The notes under the pieces: model-generated
Databases searched by the model: none
What the model was told of the DNA's origin: nothing
The model's input: only the letters and a program-made list of their open reading frames with translations
In this document: one piece after another, positions 6,789-14,829 of the stretch
How positions within the stretch are numbered: position 1 is the stretch's first letter
Layout of the letters: every line of letters begins with the position of its first letter
DNA from: a virus
DNA length: 44,303 nt
Reading direction: 5' to 3' (one strand)
Virus record (IMG/VR): IMGVR_UViG_3300033141_002942
Location: 1 to 44,303 of that record
Made by a program: the position numbers and the translations under genes

Positions 6789-6987
6789 TTTTTAATTCAT
6801 CAGGTATAATAGGACATTCTTCTACAACGCAAAAGCATTCATTATGGTATGGAGGATAACCAACTTTATCAGCGTTTAATCCATTTTTTGATAAACAAAT
6901 TGGATGATCTATTTTTGAACATGGAATACTTATAACAACAGTTGGTTCTGTTTCCCATTCATCCAAATCAGGCAAGTTGTCAAACAT
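6781..6987 (-). CDS. Small Cys-rich acidic protein (68 aa)
   Basis: Five cysteines (IPCSKIDHPICLSKNG, then NECFCVVEECP) suggest metal binding. It overlaps both neighbours by 8 nt in the recombination block. No family is recognised. Confidence 0.55.
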   Translation of the reverse strand: MFDNLPDLDEWETEPTVVISIPCSKIDHPICLSKNGLNADKVGYPPYHNECFCVVEECPIIPDELKND

Positions 6988-7471
6988 CCCAATCTCCTGC
7001 TACAGTTCTTTTTCCATATTCGGCTATGCATAATGCATCGGCCATCCCGTCTGAATCTTTTCTACTTCTTTTTGTAGGCAATAAATTTACTTTGGGCCAA
7101 AGTCTTTTAGCTATAATGATGCTAACATCTTTTGAACCTTTTGGCATACCTTTGCATATAACTTTTTTCCAAGCTTGTGGGGTCACTAAAGTATAAGGCA
7201 ATCCCAGTCCAACGCAGATTCCCCGGATCAATCCCCAACCAGTTCCAAAATTAAACATACTGGTCACCCCCTGTCCGGGCATTGCATGAACCTTTTCAAT
7301 AAAAACATGACCCACTTTATATTTTAATAAGCATTTTCTTAATTTTCGTTCATCCAAAGCATTTTTGGTTTTGGTTATTTTAAGAGTGGGCATTGGTAAT
7401 ACTTTTACTTTATTATTTTTTATAAAACCAATAGCTCCTTTTAATCCGGGATCAATTCCTACAACAATCAT
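6980..7471 (-). CDS. RuvC-like Holliday junction resolvase
   Basis: RNase H-fold resolvase of near-standard length (163 aa). It has GIDPG (D7), VFIEKV (E59) and SDGMADALCIAEYG (D141, D145), the four acidic ligands of RuvC-family nucleases. The middle stretch (SMFNFGTGWGLIRGICVGLG) matches the RuvC pattern before the DNA-binding loop. It would cut four-way junctions before packaging. Its ATG overlaps the stop of the 5'-3' exonuclease gene by 4 nt. Confidence 0.85.
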   Translation of the reverse strand: MIVVGIDPGLKGAIGFIKNNKVKVLPMPTLKITKTKNALDERKLRKCLLKYKVGHVFIEKVHAMPGQGVTSMFNFGTGWGLIRGICVGLGLPYTLVTPQAWKKVICKGMPKGSKDVSIIIAKRLWPKVNLLPTKRSRKDSDGMADALCIAEYGKRTVAGDWDV

Positions 7472-8361
7472 CTTCTTTTCCTTCTTCTTATTTTACTTTT
7501 GAATTTACCTTTGAAAAAATTTATCCATTGTTTCTTTCTCTTGGGCTCCAGATAACTCATAATATTATAATACTTACAGAACTTAAAAAACATTTTGATA
7601 TTATATTCTGGTTCATATATTTCAAATGATTTTGTTTTCTTGTGAGGAAGTACAGTTAGTTCAGCCCATTCCTTATACTCATTCGTACTTTTTTCTATTG
7701 TTCTATATTGTTTATACTTTTTTGATAACTTTCCTGTTAAATATTTAATAGCTCCTTTTTCACCTACTCCTTTTAAACCAGGAACACAATCTGAAGTACA
7801 ACCACCAAGACCTTTTACCATACCCCATGTAGCCGGAATCAAATTATATTTTTCTTCAAAAGATTCCATATCCATTAATAATTTTTTTCCTGGATCATAC
7901 CATTTAACATAAGGATTAATACATTGGTATAAATCTTGATCTGATGTAATGATAATTCCTTTTTGTTTTTTCCAAGTAAGTTTTTCAGCAGCATAAGCAA
8001 TTAAATCATCTGATTCTAAACCTACTTGTTTAAATATAGGGAAACCTAGTTTAGGAAATATTTTATTTTTAAGTTTGTCTACCTGCAGATGCATTATATC
8101 AATTTGCTTTTGTTCTTCTGGAGTACGTGAATCATGTCTTCTCTTCTTATATCCGGGGAAAGCCCGTTCACGATAACTTTTTTTTGAATCAGCAAAGATC
8201 ACTATTTTATTACTACTTACTGGAGGGTTTTTACATATATCATAAAGCTCTTGAAAGAATCCATAGAGAACTCCTGTTGGAATATCTTCATGAGTTAAAT
8301 TTCCGGTGGTGCATCTTGCCCGGTGAGCAATATAACTCAAATCTATAAATACCCATTTCAT
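7468..8361 (-). CDS. 5'-3' exonuclease / flap endonuclease (PolI N-domain type)
   Basis: PIN-like fold with FIDLSY (D7), FADSKKSYRERAFPGYKKRR, ESDDLIAY and TSDQDLYQ. A helix-hairpin-helix-like H3TH motif follows (GCTSDCVPGLKGVGEKGA, about 195-213). These are the metal ligands and DNA clamp of T5/T7-type flap nucleases. It would remove primers and help degrade DNA, complementing the family A polymerase at 13,429, which lacks this domain. It is tightly coupled to the RuvC-like gene. Confidence 0.85.
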   Translation of the reverse strand: MKWVFIDLSYIAHRARCTTGNLTHEDIPTGVLYGFFQELYDICKNPPVSSNKIVIFADSKKSYRERAFPGYKKRRHDSRTPEEQKQIDIMHLQVDKLKNKIFPKLGFPIFKQVGLESDDLIAYAAEKLTWKKQKGIIITSDQDLYQCINPYVKWYDPGKKLLMDMESFEEKYNLIPATWGMVKGLGGCTSDCVPGLKGVGEKGAIKYLTGKLSKKYKQYRTIEKSTNEYKEWAELTVLPHKKTKSFEIYEPEYNIKMFFKFCKYYNIMSYLEPKRKKQWINFFKGKFKSKIRRRKRR

Positions 8362-8606
8362 TTTTTATCTTTCTTGAAGGGTTTGTCTATCATGGGTAAT
8401 TGTGGCTGCAAAGGTTGATGGAATGTTAATTGACTAAACCAAAAACATCCAGTGAATAGTATTTTCAAACGTTCTCTCCAAGTTAATTTCCAACAAGAGA
8501 TTACATCACCTTCAGGTTCTTCTGATCTATAAACAGGTAAAGGTAAATATTCGGGTTGATCTTTTGCATAAGTACAATTTGATTCTTTAAATTTAATAGG
8601 TTTCAT
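8358..8606 (-). CDS. Conserved phage/prophage protein of unknown function (82 aa)
   Basis: The ATG at 8,606 is chosen because AAAAGGAAAAAGAA precedes it and it overlaps the upstream stop as ATGA; a longer frame lacks a ribosome site. The segments YAKDQPEYLPLPVYR, VISCWKLTWRERLKIL and LTFHQPLQPQL recur in a small protein common in siphophages. It may be membrane-associated (LFTGCFWFSQLTF). Function unknown. Confidence 0.65.
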   Translation of the reverse strand: MKPIKFKESNCTYAKDQPEYLPLPVYRSEEPEGDVISCWKLTWRERLKILFTGCFWFSQLTFHQPLQPQLPMIDKPFKKDKK

Positions 8607-8854
8607 TTCTTTTTCCTTTTCAAAGACTCTCTCCATTTTTCCATAAGCATATCAATATACTTAATAATTTCATCAAAACATTTTGGATCTATATCAGTTT
8701 TTGGGAGTGCTCTCCAAACATAAGTACGCCAAGCACCTTTCCAATGAATTATTCCTATTTTCTGATGTCCATAATATTCATTAAATACTAAATACCTTGA
8801 TAATTTATTTTTAGGTTTTGGAGGAATCTTTTTGAAACTCAAATAACGTTCCAT
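8603..8854 (-). CDS. Conserved phage hypothetical protein (83 aa)
   Basis: The core is KIGIIHWKGAWRTYVW followed by CFDEIIKYIDMLMEKW. It resembles small phage proteins with an IxWxxxWRxY strand and a final helix. It sits 1 bp after the RecA-like stop and overlaps the next start. No function assigned. Confidence 0.55.
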   Translation of the reverse strand: MERYLSFKKIPPKPKNKLSRYLVFNEYYGHQKIGIIHWKGAWRTYVWRALPKTDIDPKCFDEIIKYIDMLMEKWRESLKRKKK

Positions 8855-9955
8855 TTAATATCTTCCTTTCCTGTTTAAATTACAGGCAAGCCTAATTTCT
8901 TTCCAACATCTTCCAGTAATAATTTGAAGTTTTCTGTATAAATTTTCTTCTTCAATATAATGAATCAATTTTTCTCTAGTAAAAGTTGCTTTGAATTCTT
9001 CAGCATTAATCTTTTGTCCTGTTTTACTCCACCATTTCTCATCAACAAGATAATCAATACAGCTACCAATATCATCAATCCCATATGTGGGATAAATATC
9101 CAGTTTGACTTTATATTTTTCTCCTGTTATTCGGTTCTTTTTTAATTTAAGGTCTATGTGGACTCCAATTGATCTTGGTTTCCCTTTAACAGTTTTGGTA
9201 ATTTGACCGTATACACTACTCCATATTTCTACAGTAGCATAAAACTTAAGTGATTTTCCACCAGAACGAGTTTTCTTTTCCCTGCCAAATCCAATATTAT
9301 CTCTTGTCTGGGAAATGATGATCAATATAGAACCAGTTTTTTTCAAACGGTTCACCATCTTTCTTATATTTTCACTATTCTTTTTAGCTTTGCTTGTGCC
9401 ATAACTTCCTTCTGTTGTTTTTCCTTTTCTGTGAGCCTCTTTCTGTTCTTCAAATTTCTCATTGTCAGCTTCACTATCTAATCCATCCATACTATCTAAA
9501 ATATATATGAAAGGTTTATCAGCTTTAATTGCATCATCTAAATTATAATAAAATTCTTCAATCAGCATTGAGTAAATTGGATTTCCTTTTTCATCTGTCA
9601 TGGGTGCTTCAACTTTTCTGGCTACTTCTTTATTAAAAAGAGCTTCCAAATCAATGTTCATTCCGTCCTCAACGTTATCATATATCAATCGGTAATTTTT
9701 AAATAAAGGATGTCTTAATGCTTCAGCAAGACATGTCATAGATAAAAAGGTTTTGCCACTTTCAGAATCACCTACTATAAAATAATATTTTCCTTTTGCA
9801 AATGCTCCAAAAGGATTATTGGTACACGCCAGGTTTAAAAGTGTTGAACCTGATGAGAGTATATTTTCAGTTTTAGGTTTTAATTTCTTTTTCTTTTTTG
9901 GTTTCTTTGCTGCAGTCTTTTTTATTTGCTTCACTATCTTTTTAAACTTGGACAT
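8855..9955 (-). CDS. RecA/UvsX-like recombinase
   Basis: After a Lys-rich N-terminus (about 1-28) comes a RecA ATPase core: GDSESGKTF Walker A (62-70), IYILDSMDGL Walker B (D154) and the LIIISQTRDN strand-loop. The length of 366 aa fits UvsX/RecA. It should form filaments on single-stranded DNA for recombination-dependent replication, working with the gp32-like SSB immediately upstream. An intercistronic hairpin (9,974-9,998) separates the two. The ATG follows TTTTAAGGAAAACTT. Confidence 0.85.
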   Translation of the reverse strand: MSKFKKIVKQIKKTAAKKPKKKKKLKPKTENILSSGSTLLNLACTNNPFGAFAKGKYYFIVGDSESGKTFLSMTCLAEALRHPLFKNYRLIYDNVEDGMNIDLEALFNKEVARKVEAPMTDEKGNPIYSMLIEEFYYNLDDAIKADKPFIYILDSMDGLDSEADNEKFEEQKEAHRKGKTTEGSYGTSKAKKNSENIRKMVNRLKKTGSILIIISQTRDNIGFGREKKTRSGGKSLKFYATVEIWSSVYGQITKTVKGKPRSIGVHIDLKLKKNRITGEKYKVKLDIYPTYGIDDIGSCIDYLVDEKWWSKTGQKINAEEFKATFTREKLIHYIEEENLYRKLQIITGRCWKEIRLACNLNRKGRY

Positions 9956-9973
9956 AAGTTTTCCTTAAAAGTA

Positions 9974-9998
9974 GGGGAGAGGTTATTAGCCCCTCCCC
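9974..9998 (-). terminator. GC-rich intercistronic hairpin after the SSB gene
   Basis: The minus strand GGGGAGGGG pairs with CCTCTCCCC around a 7-nt loop (9 bp). One pair is G-U in this orientation and would be an A-C mismatch in the other. The downstream T run is poor (TACTTTTAAGG), so it is more likely a partial terminator or mRNA 3'-end stabiliser for the abundant SSB than a full stop. Confidence 0.6.
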
Positions 9999-10011
9999 CA
10001 AAAATGTTTAA

Positions 10012-11208
10012 TTATTCTTCTTCCTCTTCTTCTTCGTCCTCTTCCTCTTCTTCAAAATCATCATCTTCTTCCTCTTCCTCTTCTTCGTCGTCCTCTTCTT
10101 CTTCTTCTTCCTCTTCATCATCCCAATCATCATCTTCGTCGTCCTCTTCTTCTTCTTCTTCCTCTTCATCATCCCAATCATCATCTTCGTCGTCTTCTTC
10201 TTCTTCTTCCAAATCTTCCTCTTCTTCTTCGTCTTCTTCATCATCCCAATCATCATCATCATCTTCTTCGTCCTCTTCAGGTTCAGGCTTCTTCTTCTTT
10301 TTAGCTGCCTTCTTTTTCTTTGCTGCTTTCTTCCTGGGTTTGGGTTTTGCTTCTTCTTCTTCATCATCATCTTCTTCTTCGTCTTCAGGATCTTCACCTT
10401 CAAGAAACATGGCTTCAATCTTTTTAGAAGGAAGAACATTTAAAATGGTATCCAGATCAAGAACTTTTTCAAGTATCTCATCTTCATCCATCTCATCACG
10501 TTCAACAAAATCAAAAGCTGTTGCTTCAAGAAATTTATTCCCATTATAAACAGCATCTGAAAATCTCACTCTTACTGTTCTGCCTTCATCCGTCACGTCC
10601 CAGAAAGAAAAGTTGTCTTCATTTTCGGGCTCTTCCAGTTCTGCATTCAACTGCATATCAAATTTGCCATATGAAAGAGCGAAAATAGCAATGGTATCAG
10701 GATCGTCAGGATGAAGAATGTTCATTATGACCCATTCCTGGCCTTTAATGTCATTGATCAACTCTTTGTTTTCATCCCAATTCTTTTTCAGTTTGTCAAC
10801 TTCATTGCAGATGATACAGGGTTTGCCAATTGACCGGGGGCAAACAACAGAAGCTTTATCAATACCCAGATCATAATGAACTCTGAAGTATCTTCTGAAC
10901 CAAAGATTACCTTTTCCAATGACGTTTCCATTCCGTTCTTTATGATCCTTGATTGAAATTTCAAAAGGAACAATATCCAATTTGTATTTTCCTCTTTTCT
11001 CAGGAGACCATACTTCAGTATCTTTAGGAAGATTCAACCAGTTTGCATTTTTACCACCGCTGACCATGTTTTTCTTTGTGTCTTCTTTTGAAAGCCGGTT
11101 ACGATTTGACTTTCTTTTTTTACTTTTCACAGGTCTCTTCTTTGCGGATTTTTTCTTTGCTGCCTTCTTTTTGGCAGGTCTTTTCTTAACAGCTTTTTTC
11201 TTAGCCAT
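10012..11208 (-). CDS. gp32-like single-stranded DNA-binding protein with basic head and long acidic tail
   Basis: The ATG at 11,208 follows AAAGGAAAAGAA. Residues 1-40 are Lys/Ala/Pro repeats like histone H1 tails. The core (about 55-250) has H111, C123, C131 and C134 in an HX11CX7CX2C arrangement, close to the zinc ligands of T4 gp32 (HX12CX9CX2C). After a second Lys/Ala block, the last 110 residues are almost all Asp and Glu with DDDWDD repeats. Acidic C-terminal tails of SSBs recruit replication partners; this one is unusually long. It lies upstream of the RecA-like gene in one operon. The assignment rests on the zinc pattern and context. Confidence 0.75.
   Translation of the reverse strand: MAKKKAVKKRPAKKKAAKKKSAKKRPVKSKKRKSNRNRLSKEDTKKNMVSGGKNANWLNLPKDTEVWSPEKRGKYKLDIVPFEISIKDHKERNGNVIGKGNLWFRRYFRVHYDLGIDKASVVCPRSIGKPCIICNEVDKLKKNWDENKELINDIKGQEWVIMNILHPDDPDTIAIFALSYGKFDMQLNAELEEPENEDNFSFWDVTDEGRTVRVRFSDAVYNGNKFLEATAFDFVERDEMDEDEILEKVLDLDTILNVLPSKKIEAMFLEGEDPEDEEEDDDEEEEAKPKPRKKAAKKKKAAKKKKKPEPEEDEEDDDDDWDDEEDEEEEEDLEEEEEDDEDDDWDDEEEEEEEEDDEDDDWDDEEEEEEEEDDEEEEEEEDDDFEEEEEDEEEEEEE
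10087..10188 (-). repeat. 51-bp in-frame tandem repeat in the SSB acidic tail
   Basis: Two adjacent 51-bp units (from 10,087 and 10,138) encode DDDWDDEEEEEEEEDDE twice; degenerate copies continue on both sides. The unit is in frame, so copy number can change without breaking the gene. Long GAA/GAC runs here are prone to slippage and assembly error. Confidence 0.7.
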
Positions 11209-11341
11209 TTCTTTTCCTTTCTTTCCATTCCTCAATTGATCGCATTATAGCTGTAGTTGATGTTCTAGCAGCCACATACAACCAATACCAAGCAATGATT
11301 CCAATAAAAATATATCTCAAAACAGTTACAAAATTATTCAC
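11201..11341 (-). CDS. 46-residue membrane protein, GTG start
   Basis: A GTG at 11,341, overlapping the upstream stop by 8 nt, opens a frame with one hydrophobic segment (YIFIGIIAWYWLYVAA). A charged tail (SIEEWKERKRNG) follows. The stop overlaps the SSB start. The upstream AAGGG site is weak, so translation may depend on coupling. Function unknown. Confidence 0.45.
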   Translation of the reverse strand: MNNFVTVLRYIFIGIIAWYWLYVAARTSTTAIMRSIEEWKERKRNG

Positions 11342-11849
11342 GGCTACCCTTCTTTCTTTTCCGACTCTGCTTGATCATTTTCTCATTAGTCTTTTCTCCT
11401 TTCTTTTTCTTAACTTTATTCCAAAAATAATCTGGTGAATGAGGCGTGCTTGGTCCTGAAAAATATTCTCTTCCATGAAGTTGTACCAACAACTCTAACA
11501 TTCGTTTCCTTTGCTCCATTGATTCTTGAGCTTTATTAAGTAAATCAGCTTCATATCTAGCATTAATCATTCGTTTATAAGCAATTTTATATTCAACATG
11601 AGTTGTGACTGCTTCTCTAATAGCATTGTCAGTTACCTTTGTAATATTAAATGCTGCTGGTTTTCCTCTTGCTCTTCGTGCTAACTCAGCTTCTTTTACG
11701 CTTAGTTTAAATTTATAAATTTCATATTTTTTACGGGCTTTCTGAGTCAATGAAGAATATTTAAAATAGAGTTCAGGCTGAAGACAAGCTTCAACTTCTA
11801 AATTTTCAATATCAATTTCTGAATCTTTTTCAAATTCGTTTTTATTCAT
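11334..11849 (-). CDS. Helical protein, candidate UvsY-like recombination mediator
   Basis: 171 aa, almost all helix. Around residues 30-135 the pattern (FKYSSLTQKARKKYEIYKFK onward, then AQESMEQRKRMLELLVQLHG) resembles the layout of T4 UvsY and similar phage proteins: an acidic N-terminus, paired Lys-rich helices and a final Q/R-rich helix. UvsY loads the recombinase onto SSB-coated DNA. Its place in the same operon as the gp32-like and RecA-like genes fits. There is no catalytic motif, so this is inference from layout and context. The tail (KKKKGEKTNEK onward) is basic. Confidence 0.4.
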   Translation of the reverse strand: MNKNEFEKDSEIDIENLEVEACLQPELYFKYSSLTQKARKKYEIYKFKLSVKEAELARRARGKPAAFNITKVTDNAIREAVTTHVEYKIAYKRMINARYEADLLNKAQESMEQRKRMLELLVQLHGREYFSGPSTPHSPDYFWNKVKKKKGEKTNEKMIKQSRKRKKGSRE

Positions 11850-12106
11850 TAGTAACCACCATTTGCCATATTATTTATAACATCTTTTGCAAATCTTTCA
11901 ACAGCTTCTAATTGAGCTTCGGCATTTCCAGTATTCTGGTCAGCCCTTGTACGATATTTTTTATATTGTTCTTTTTCCATTTTGTGAAATTCTAAAGAGC
12001 CTTTAAGTGTTTTTATTTCTCCTTCTAATTCAATAATCTTTTTTAATTTTTCGCAATTCTCTTTTGCAAGCCTTTTAGTAAGTTTAAGTAATTCATCTTT
12101 AGTCAT
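11849..12106 (-). CDS. Coiled-coil protein (85 aa)
   Basis: Charged helical sequence throughout (LKKIIELEGEIKTLKGSLEF). It is the first gene after the structured leader and promoter motif at 12,135-12,264, with the next ATG touching its stop. Family unknown. Confidence 0.5.
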   Translation of the reverse strand: MTKDELLKLTKRLAKENCEKLKKIIELEGEIKTLKGSLEFHKMEKEQYKKYRTRADQNTGNAEAQLEAVERFAKDVINNMANGGY

Positions 12107-12134
12107 TTTTCATCTCCTTAAAATAAAATATAAA

Positions 12135-12225
12135 ATGCGGTGAAGTAAAAGGAAAGGAGAACATGAATTCCCAACCGGTCGTGACTGCTTGTCCATGATT
12201 ACAGCAAAAACCAACTCCACCGCAT
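12135..12225 (-). ncRNA. Structured leader RNA with 12-bp closing stem
   Basis: On the minus strand, AUGCGGUGGAGU (12,225-12,214) pairs with ACUUCACCGCAU (12,146-12,135) over 12 bp. The single G-U pair would be an A-C mismatch on the other strand, so the minus transcript is the folded one. Inside, GGUU/GACC and a bulged GGGAAU/GUUCUCC hairpin are possible. It starts about 10 nt after the expected start site of the promoter motif at 12,243-12,264. It lies in the leader of the mediator-SSB-RecA operon. Confidence 0.55.
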
Positions 12226-12242
12226 AGTTTTAAAAGAACTTT

Positions 12243-12264
12243 CTTATATATTATTATCTTTTTC
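12243..12264 (-). promoter_or_regulatory. Promoter-like motif, GAAAAAGATAATAATATATA class
   Basis: The minus strand reads GAAAAAGATAATAATATATA then AG, nearly identical to copies at 2,271, 21,856 and 27,900. It sits just past the clamp-loader stop and just before the structured leader, well placed to drive the recombination operon independently of the early promoter. Confidence 0.6.
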
Positions 12265-12270
12265 AACACT

Positions 12271-13188
12271 TTAAAAGTCTCCATTAACAGCTTGATAGCA
12301 AGCTCTTACCAAACCAAACTTCTTTGAATCGTAGAAATGATTTTCAAAACAAGTCAATATATGAAAGATATAATCTTTGTTTTTTGCATTACCTAAAAGA
12401 CAACCAGAACAATATCCCATTACAGCCCACCTTATTGATTCTGGTTCACCTTTAATATCCCGGAGAATTTTAGAAACAAATGACCACTCTTTATTCTGTA
12501 TCAATGCCCGGCATAAATCTATACCTTCTTTCTCATCTTCCTGGGCCCCTATGGCTTCGCTACGTTGATTCTCCGGCAGGTTCTTTAATTTATCGAGTAA
12601 AACCAAGCATTTTCGTGCGGAGCCCTCAGAAGCGTCTATTACATCTTCTATTATATCTGCAGTAAATTTTATTTTTTCTCTTTTGCTTATTCTTTGTATG
12701 AGCTTAAGCATGTTTTGTCTATCAAGAGGTTCCACAGGCATTTCAGTACAACGATTACGAATAGTACTTATTAACTTCTGAGGATTGGTAGTGCAAAGGA
12801 AAAAATAAATATGGTCTGGAGTATCTTCAAATATTTTCAAAGCAGCTTCTTGTCCAGCTGTAGTCATTTGATGAACTTCATCCAATAACCATATTCTGCA
12901 AGTTCCTCCAACTGGTGCTAAATGCATTGTTTGTCTAATTTCTCTGGTGGTATCTATTCCCCGGAAATCAGAACAGTTCAATTCTTGGAAATCTATATCA
13001 GCACATTCCAGTTCTTCTTTAAGTATTCGGGCTAATGTTGTTTTTCCACAACCGGATTCCCCGTGAAATAATATTGTATGAGGAACTGTTTTACGTTCAA
13101 TCATATTCTTTAAAGTAGCAACAGTGGATTTATTTCCAATTACCCCTTTTAAAGTTTTGGGTCTATGTTTTTTATAAAGTTCTTTCAT
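12271..13188 (-). CDS. Clamp loader ATPase (DnaX/RfcS-like)
   Basis: AAA+ protein beginning KELYKKHRPKTL, the standard RFC/DnaX opening. It has Walker A HGESGCGKT (42-50), Walker B IWLLDEVHQM (D103, E104), sensor 1 CTTNPQ (132-137) and an SRC-like IRNRC (143-147). It would load the sliding clamp encoded at 16,347 onto primed DNA for the family A polymerase. The start at 13,188 follows AAGGAAATAAA; an upstream ATG at 13,221 lacks this. No second loader subunit is obvious nearby, though the 80-aa protein upstream could be an accessory. Confidence 0.85.
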   Translation of the reverse strand: MKELYKKHRPKTLKGVIGNKSTVATLKNMIERKTVPHTILFHGESGCGKTTLARILKEELECADIDFQELNCSDFRGIDTTREIRQTMHLAPVGGTCRIWLLDEVHQMTTAGQEAALKIFEDTPDHIYFFLCTTNPQKLISTIRNRCTEMPVEPLDRQNMLKLIQRISKREKIKFTADIIEDVIDASEGSARKCLVLLDKLKNLPENQRSEAIGAQEDEKEGIDLCRALIQNKEWSFVSKILRDIKGEPESIRWAVMGYCSGCLLGNAKNKDYIFHILTCFENHFYDSKKFGLVRACYQAVNGDF

Positions 13189-13189
13189 T

Positions 13190-13432
13190 TTATTTCCTTG
13201 CATTTTCGTTAAAACAATCACAAACTTTTCGCATCCATTCTGTTGTTCTTATTTTTTCTGGAGATAAATAACACATAAGATTATTTTTTAACTTTACCCA
13301 TAACCCGTGTTCTGTTTCTGGTAATACTAAAAATATATTATTTTTGAATTCTTCAAGAAATCTATGAAATTCATGGTCTTCTCTAGGTATTATTTTTATC
13401 ATTTCTTTCACAGTTCCAATAATATCTCTCAT
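13190..13432 (-). CDS. Small protein between polymerase and clamp loader (80 aa)
   Basis: Function unknown. It overlaps the polymerase stop by 4 nt and ends 1 bp before the clamp-loader start. Helical ends (IIGTVKEMIKII; WMRKVCDCFNENARK) flank a central strand region (NIFLVLPETEHGLWVKLKNN). The position suggests a replisome accessory, but no motif supports it. Confidence 0.5.
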   Translation of the reverse strand: MRDIIGTVKEMIKIIPREDHEFHRFLEEFKNNIFLVLPETEHGLWVKLKNNLMCYLSPEKIRTTEWMRKVCDCFNENARK

Positions 13433-14829
13433 TTTGGTATCTCCATTTCTTCTTTATCAGCCCAACTACCTCCAACTGGAGAAACTTCAGCTTCAATTTC
13501 AAGAGGAACATTTATCCATTTCCATTTTCTTGCTAATTGTTTTGTCATTACATCATTCGCAAGAACTAAAAAATCATTTAACTCTTCTTCCGGGACATCA
13601 GCAAGGATACTATCATGAATCTGACCCACAATTAAAGTTTTCATTTTATGTTTCTTAAGCTCAACTCTTACTAATCGAGTCAAGGACCAAAGTAAACAAT
13701 GAAAAGCTGATCCCTGGACAGGATAATTTATTATTTCATTACGTTTCATAAAGCCTTGACATATGAATCCTGTTTTAGTTAACATATATCCATTGTCCAG
13801 ATATTTATTATACCATTTCTTTTTCCATTGAGCATACACTTTGAATCGTTTCTCCCAAAAGTTTTTTTCAACCATTTCAATATGTCTTACAAATGTGTAT
13901 TTGGGTTGAGTATCATATTTATTTAAACTTTCACAGTCACCTAATTCAGTAATTCCTTTTTTTCTTAAGTGGGTTTTAAGGGGAGTTCCTTTTTCTGTCT
14001 TTAGATCACCTGTTATTATTGATTCCCATAAGTTCCGGGCACAATCAACATAAACACTCCCATAAAATTGAGGAAATACAAAACAATTCTTTCCATAGAA
14101 ACGAATATCCTTAGTGATTTGATTTGAATTAAGCTTATAACATTCCATAGCCATGTCCCGGTGCATATCTTTCTCAGGATTCTTTATATAATCAATCATC
14201 CGGGGATCTTTATGATAGCAAGCTGCTACTCCAACTTCAATTCCACTATAATCTAATTCAAGTAATTGATTCCCTGGCCTGGCAATGAAAGCTCTTCTGA
14301 TCAATTTACCTAGTTCTTTATCCCTTACAGGAATGTTTTGAAAATTAGGTGAGTCAGATGATCCCCGAAATGTTCTAGGGATATGTAAATTGAAAAAAGG
14401 ATGAAGCAAACCATCAACAACTTCCTTTTCAATTCCCCTTAGATAAGTTGTAAGAGCTTTTTGTAGCTTTTTAATTTTTAGATAACCAATTACGAATGGA
14501 TGATCTACTGTCATTAAAGATTTTTCATTGGTTCTGTATCTTCCAGTTTTAGTTAAGTCTGGACATTCAATTCCCATATGCTCAAACAATATTTTTCCTA
14601 GTTGATCATTTGAATTAAAATTAGTTTTATGTTTATATATCTTTCTCCAGGTTTTTGCTACTTCTGTTTTATCTAATTTTGTTAAAAGCTTTTTGATTCT
14701 TCTTTCAGTTTTTGTTGTAGCTCTTTTTAAATAAGCAGTATCAATTTGGATTCCATTCCCTTCTACTTCTGCCAGGGCAATAGCTCCATCATGAAGTAAT
14801 TTATAAGCTGATTTTTTATATGGTATCAC
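13429..14829 (-). CDS. Family A DNA polymerase, polymerase domain only
   Basis: Starts directly in the thumb/palm region. The motifs are motif A LLELDYSGIE (D193), motif B RFYGKNCFVFPQFYG (R243, K247) and motif C VGQIHDS (H405, D406), all typical of PolI-type enzymes. At 466 aa it has no 3'-5' or 5'-3' exonuclease. The proofreading domain is fused to a uracil glycosylase on a separate protein (15,142-16,350), and the 5' nuclease is at 7,468. An insertion of about 60 residues between motifs B and C (about 270-330) is rich in Lys and Thr. It is the replicative polymerase. Confidence 0.9.
   Translation of the reverse strand: MIPYKKSAYKLLHDGAIALAEVEGNGIQIDTAYLKRATTKTERRIKKLLTKLDKTEVAKTWRKIYKHKTNFNSNDQLGKILFEHMGIECPDLTKTGRYRTNEKSLMTVDHPFVIGYLKIKKLQKALTTYLRGIEKEVVDGLLHPFFNLHIPRTFRGSSDSPNFQNIPVRDKELGKLIRRAFIARPGNQLLELDYSGIEVGVAACYHKDPRMIDYIKNPEKDMHRDMAMECYKLNSNQITKDIRFYGKNCFVFPQFYGSVYVDCARNLWESIITGDLKTEKGTPLKTHLRKKGITELGDCESLNKYDTQPKYTFVRHIEMVEKNFWEKRFKVYAQWKKKWYNKYLDNGYMLTKTGFICQGFMKRNEIINYPVQGSAFHCLLWSLTRLVRVELKKHKMKTLIVGQIHDSILADVPEEELNDFLVLANDVMTKQLARKWKWINVPLEIEAEVSPVGGSWADKEEMEIPK

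Noticed and set aside
9926-10549. Long poly-Ser reading frame on the + strand
   Set aside because: It is the antisense of the SSB acidic tail (GAA/GAC runs read as TTC/TCT/TCG) and has no ribosome site. The same applies to the Ser-rich frame at 21,203-21,898.
12160-12210. Resemblance to cloning-vector sequence (CAGTCACGAC, TAATCATGG and GAATTC on the minus strand)
   Set aside because: The matches are about 10 bases or fewer and not in vector order or spacing; the flanking sequence is phage-like. Treated as chance.
12099-12284. 61-codon minus-strand frame across the structured leader
   Set aside because: It has no ribosome site, its start lies inside the clamp-loader end, and it runs through the 12-bp stem, which is better explained as RNA structure.
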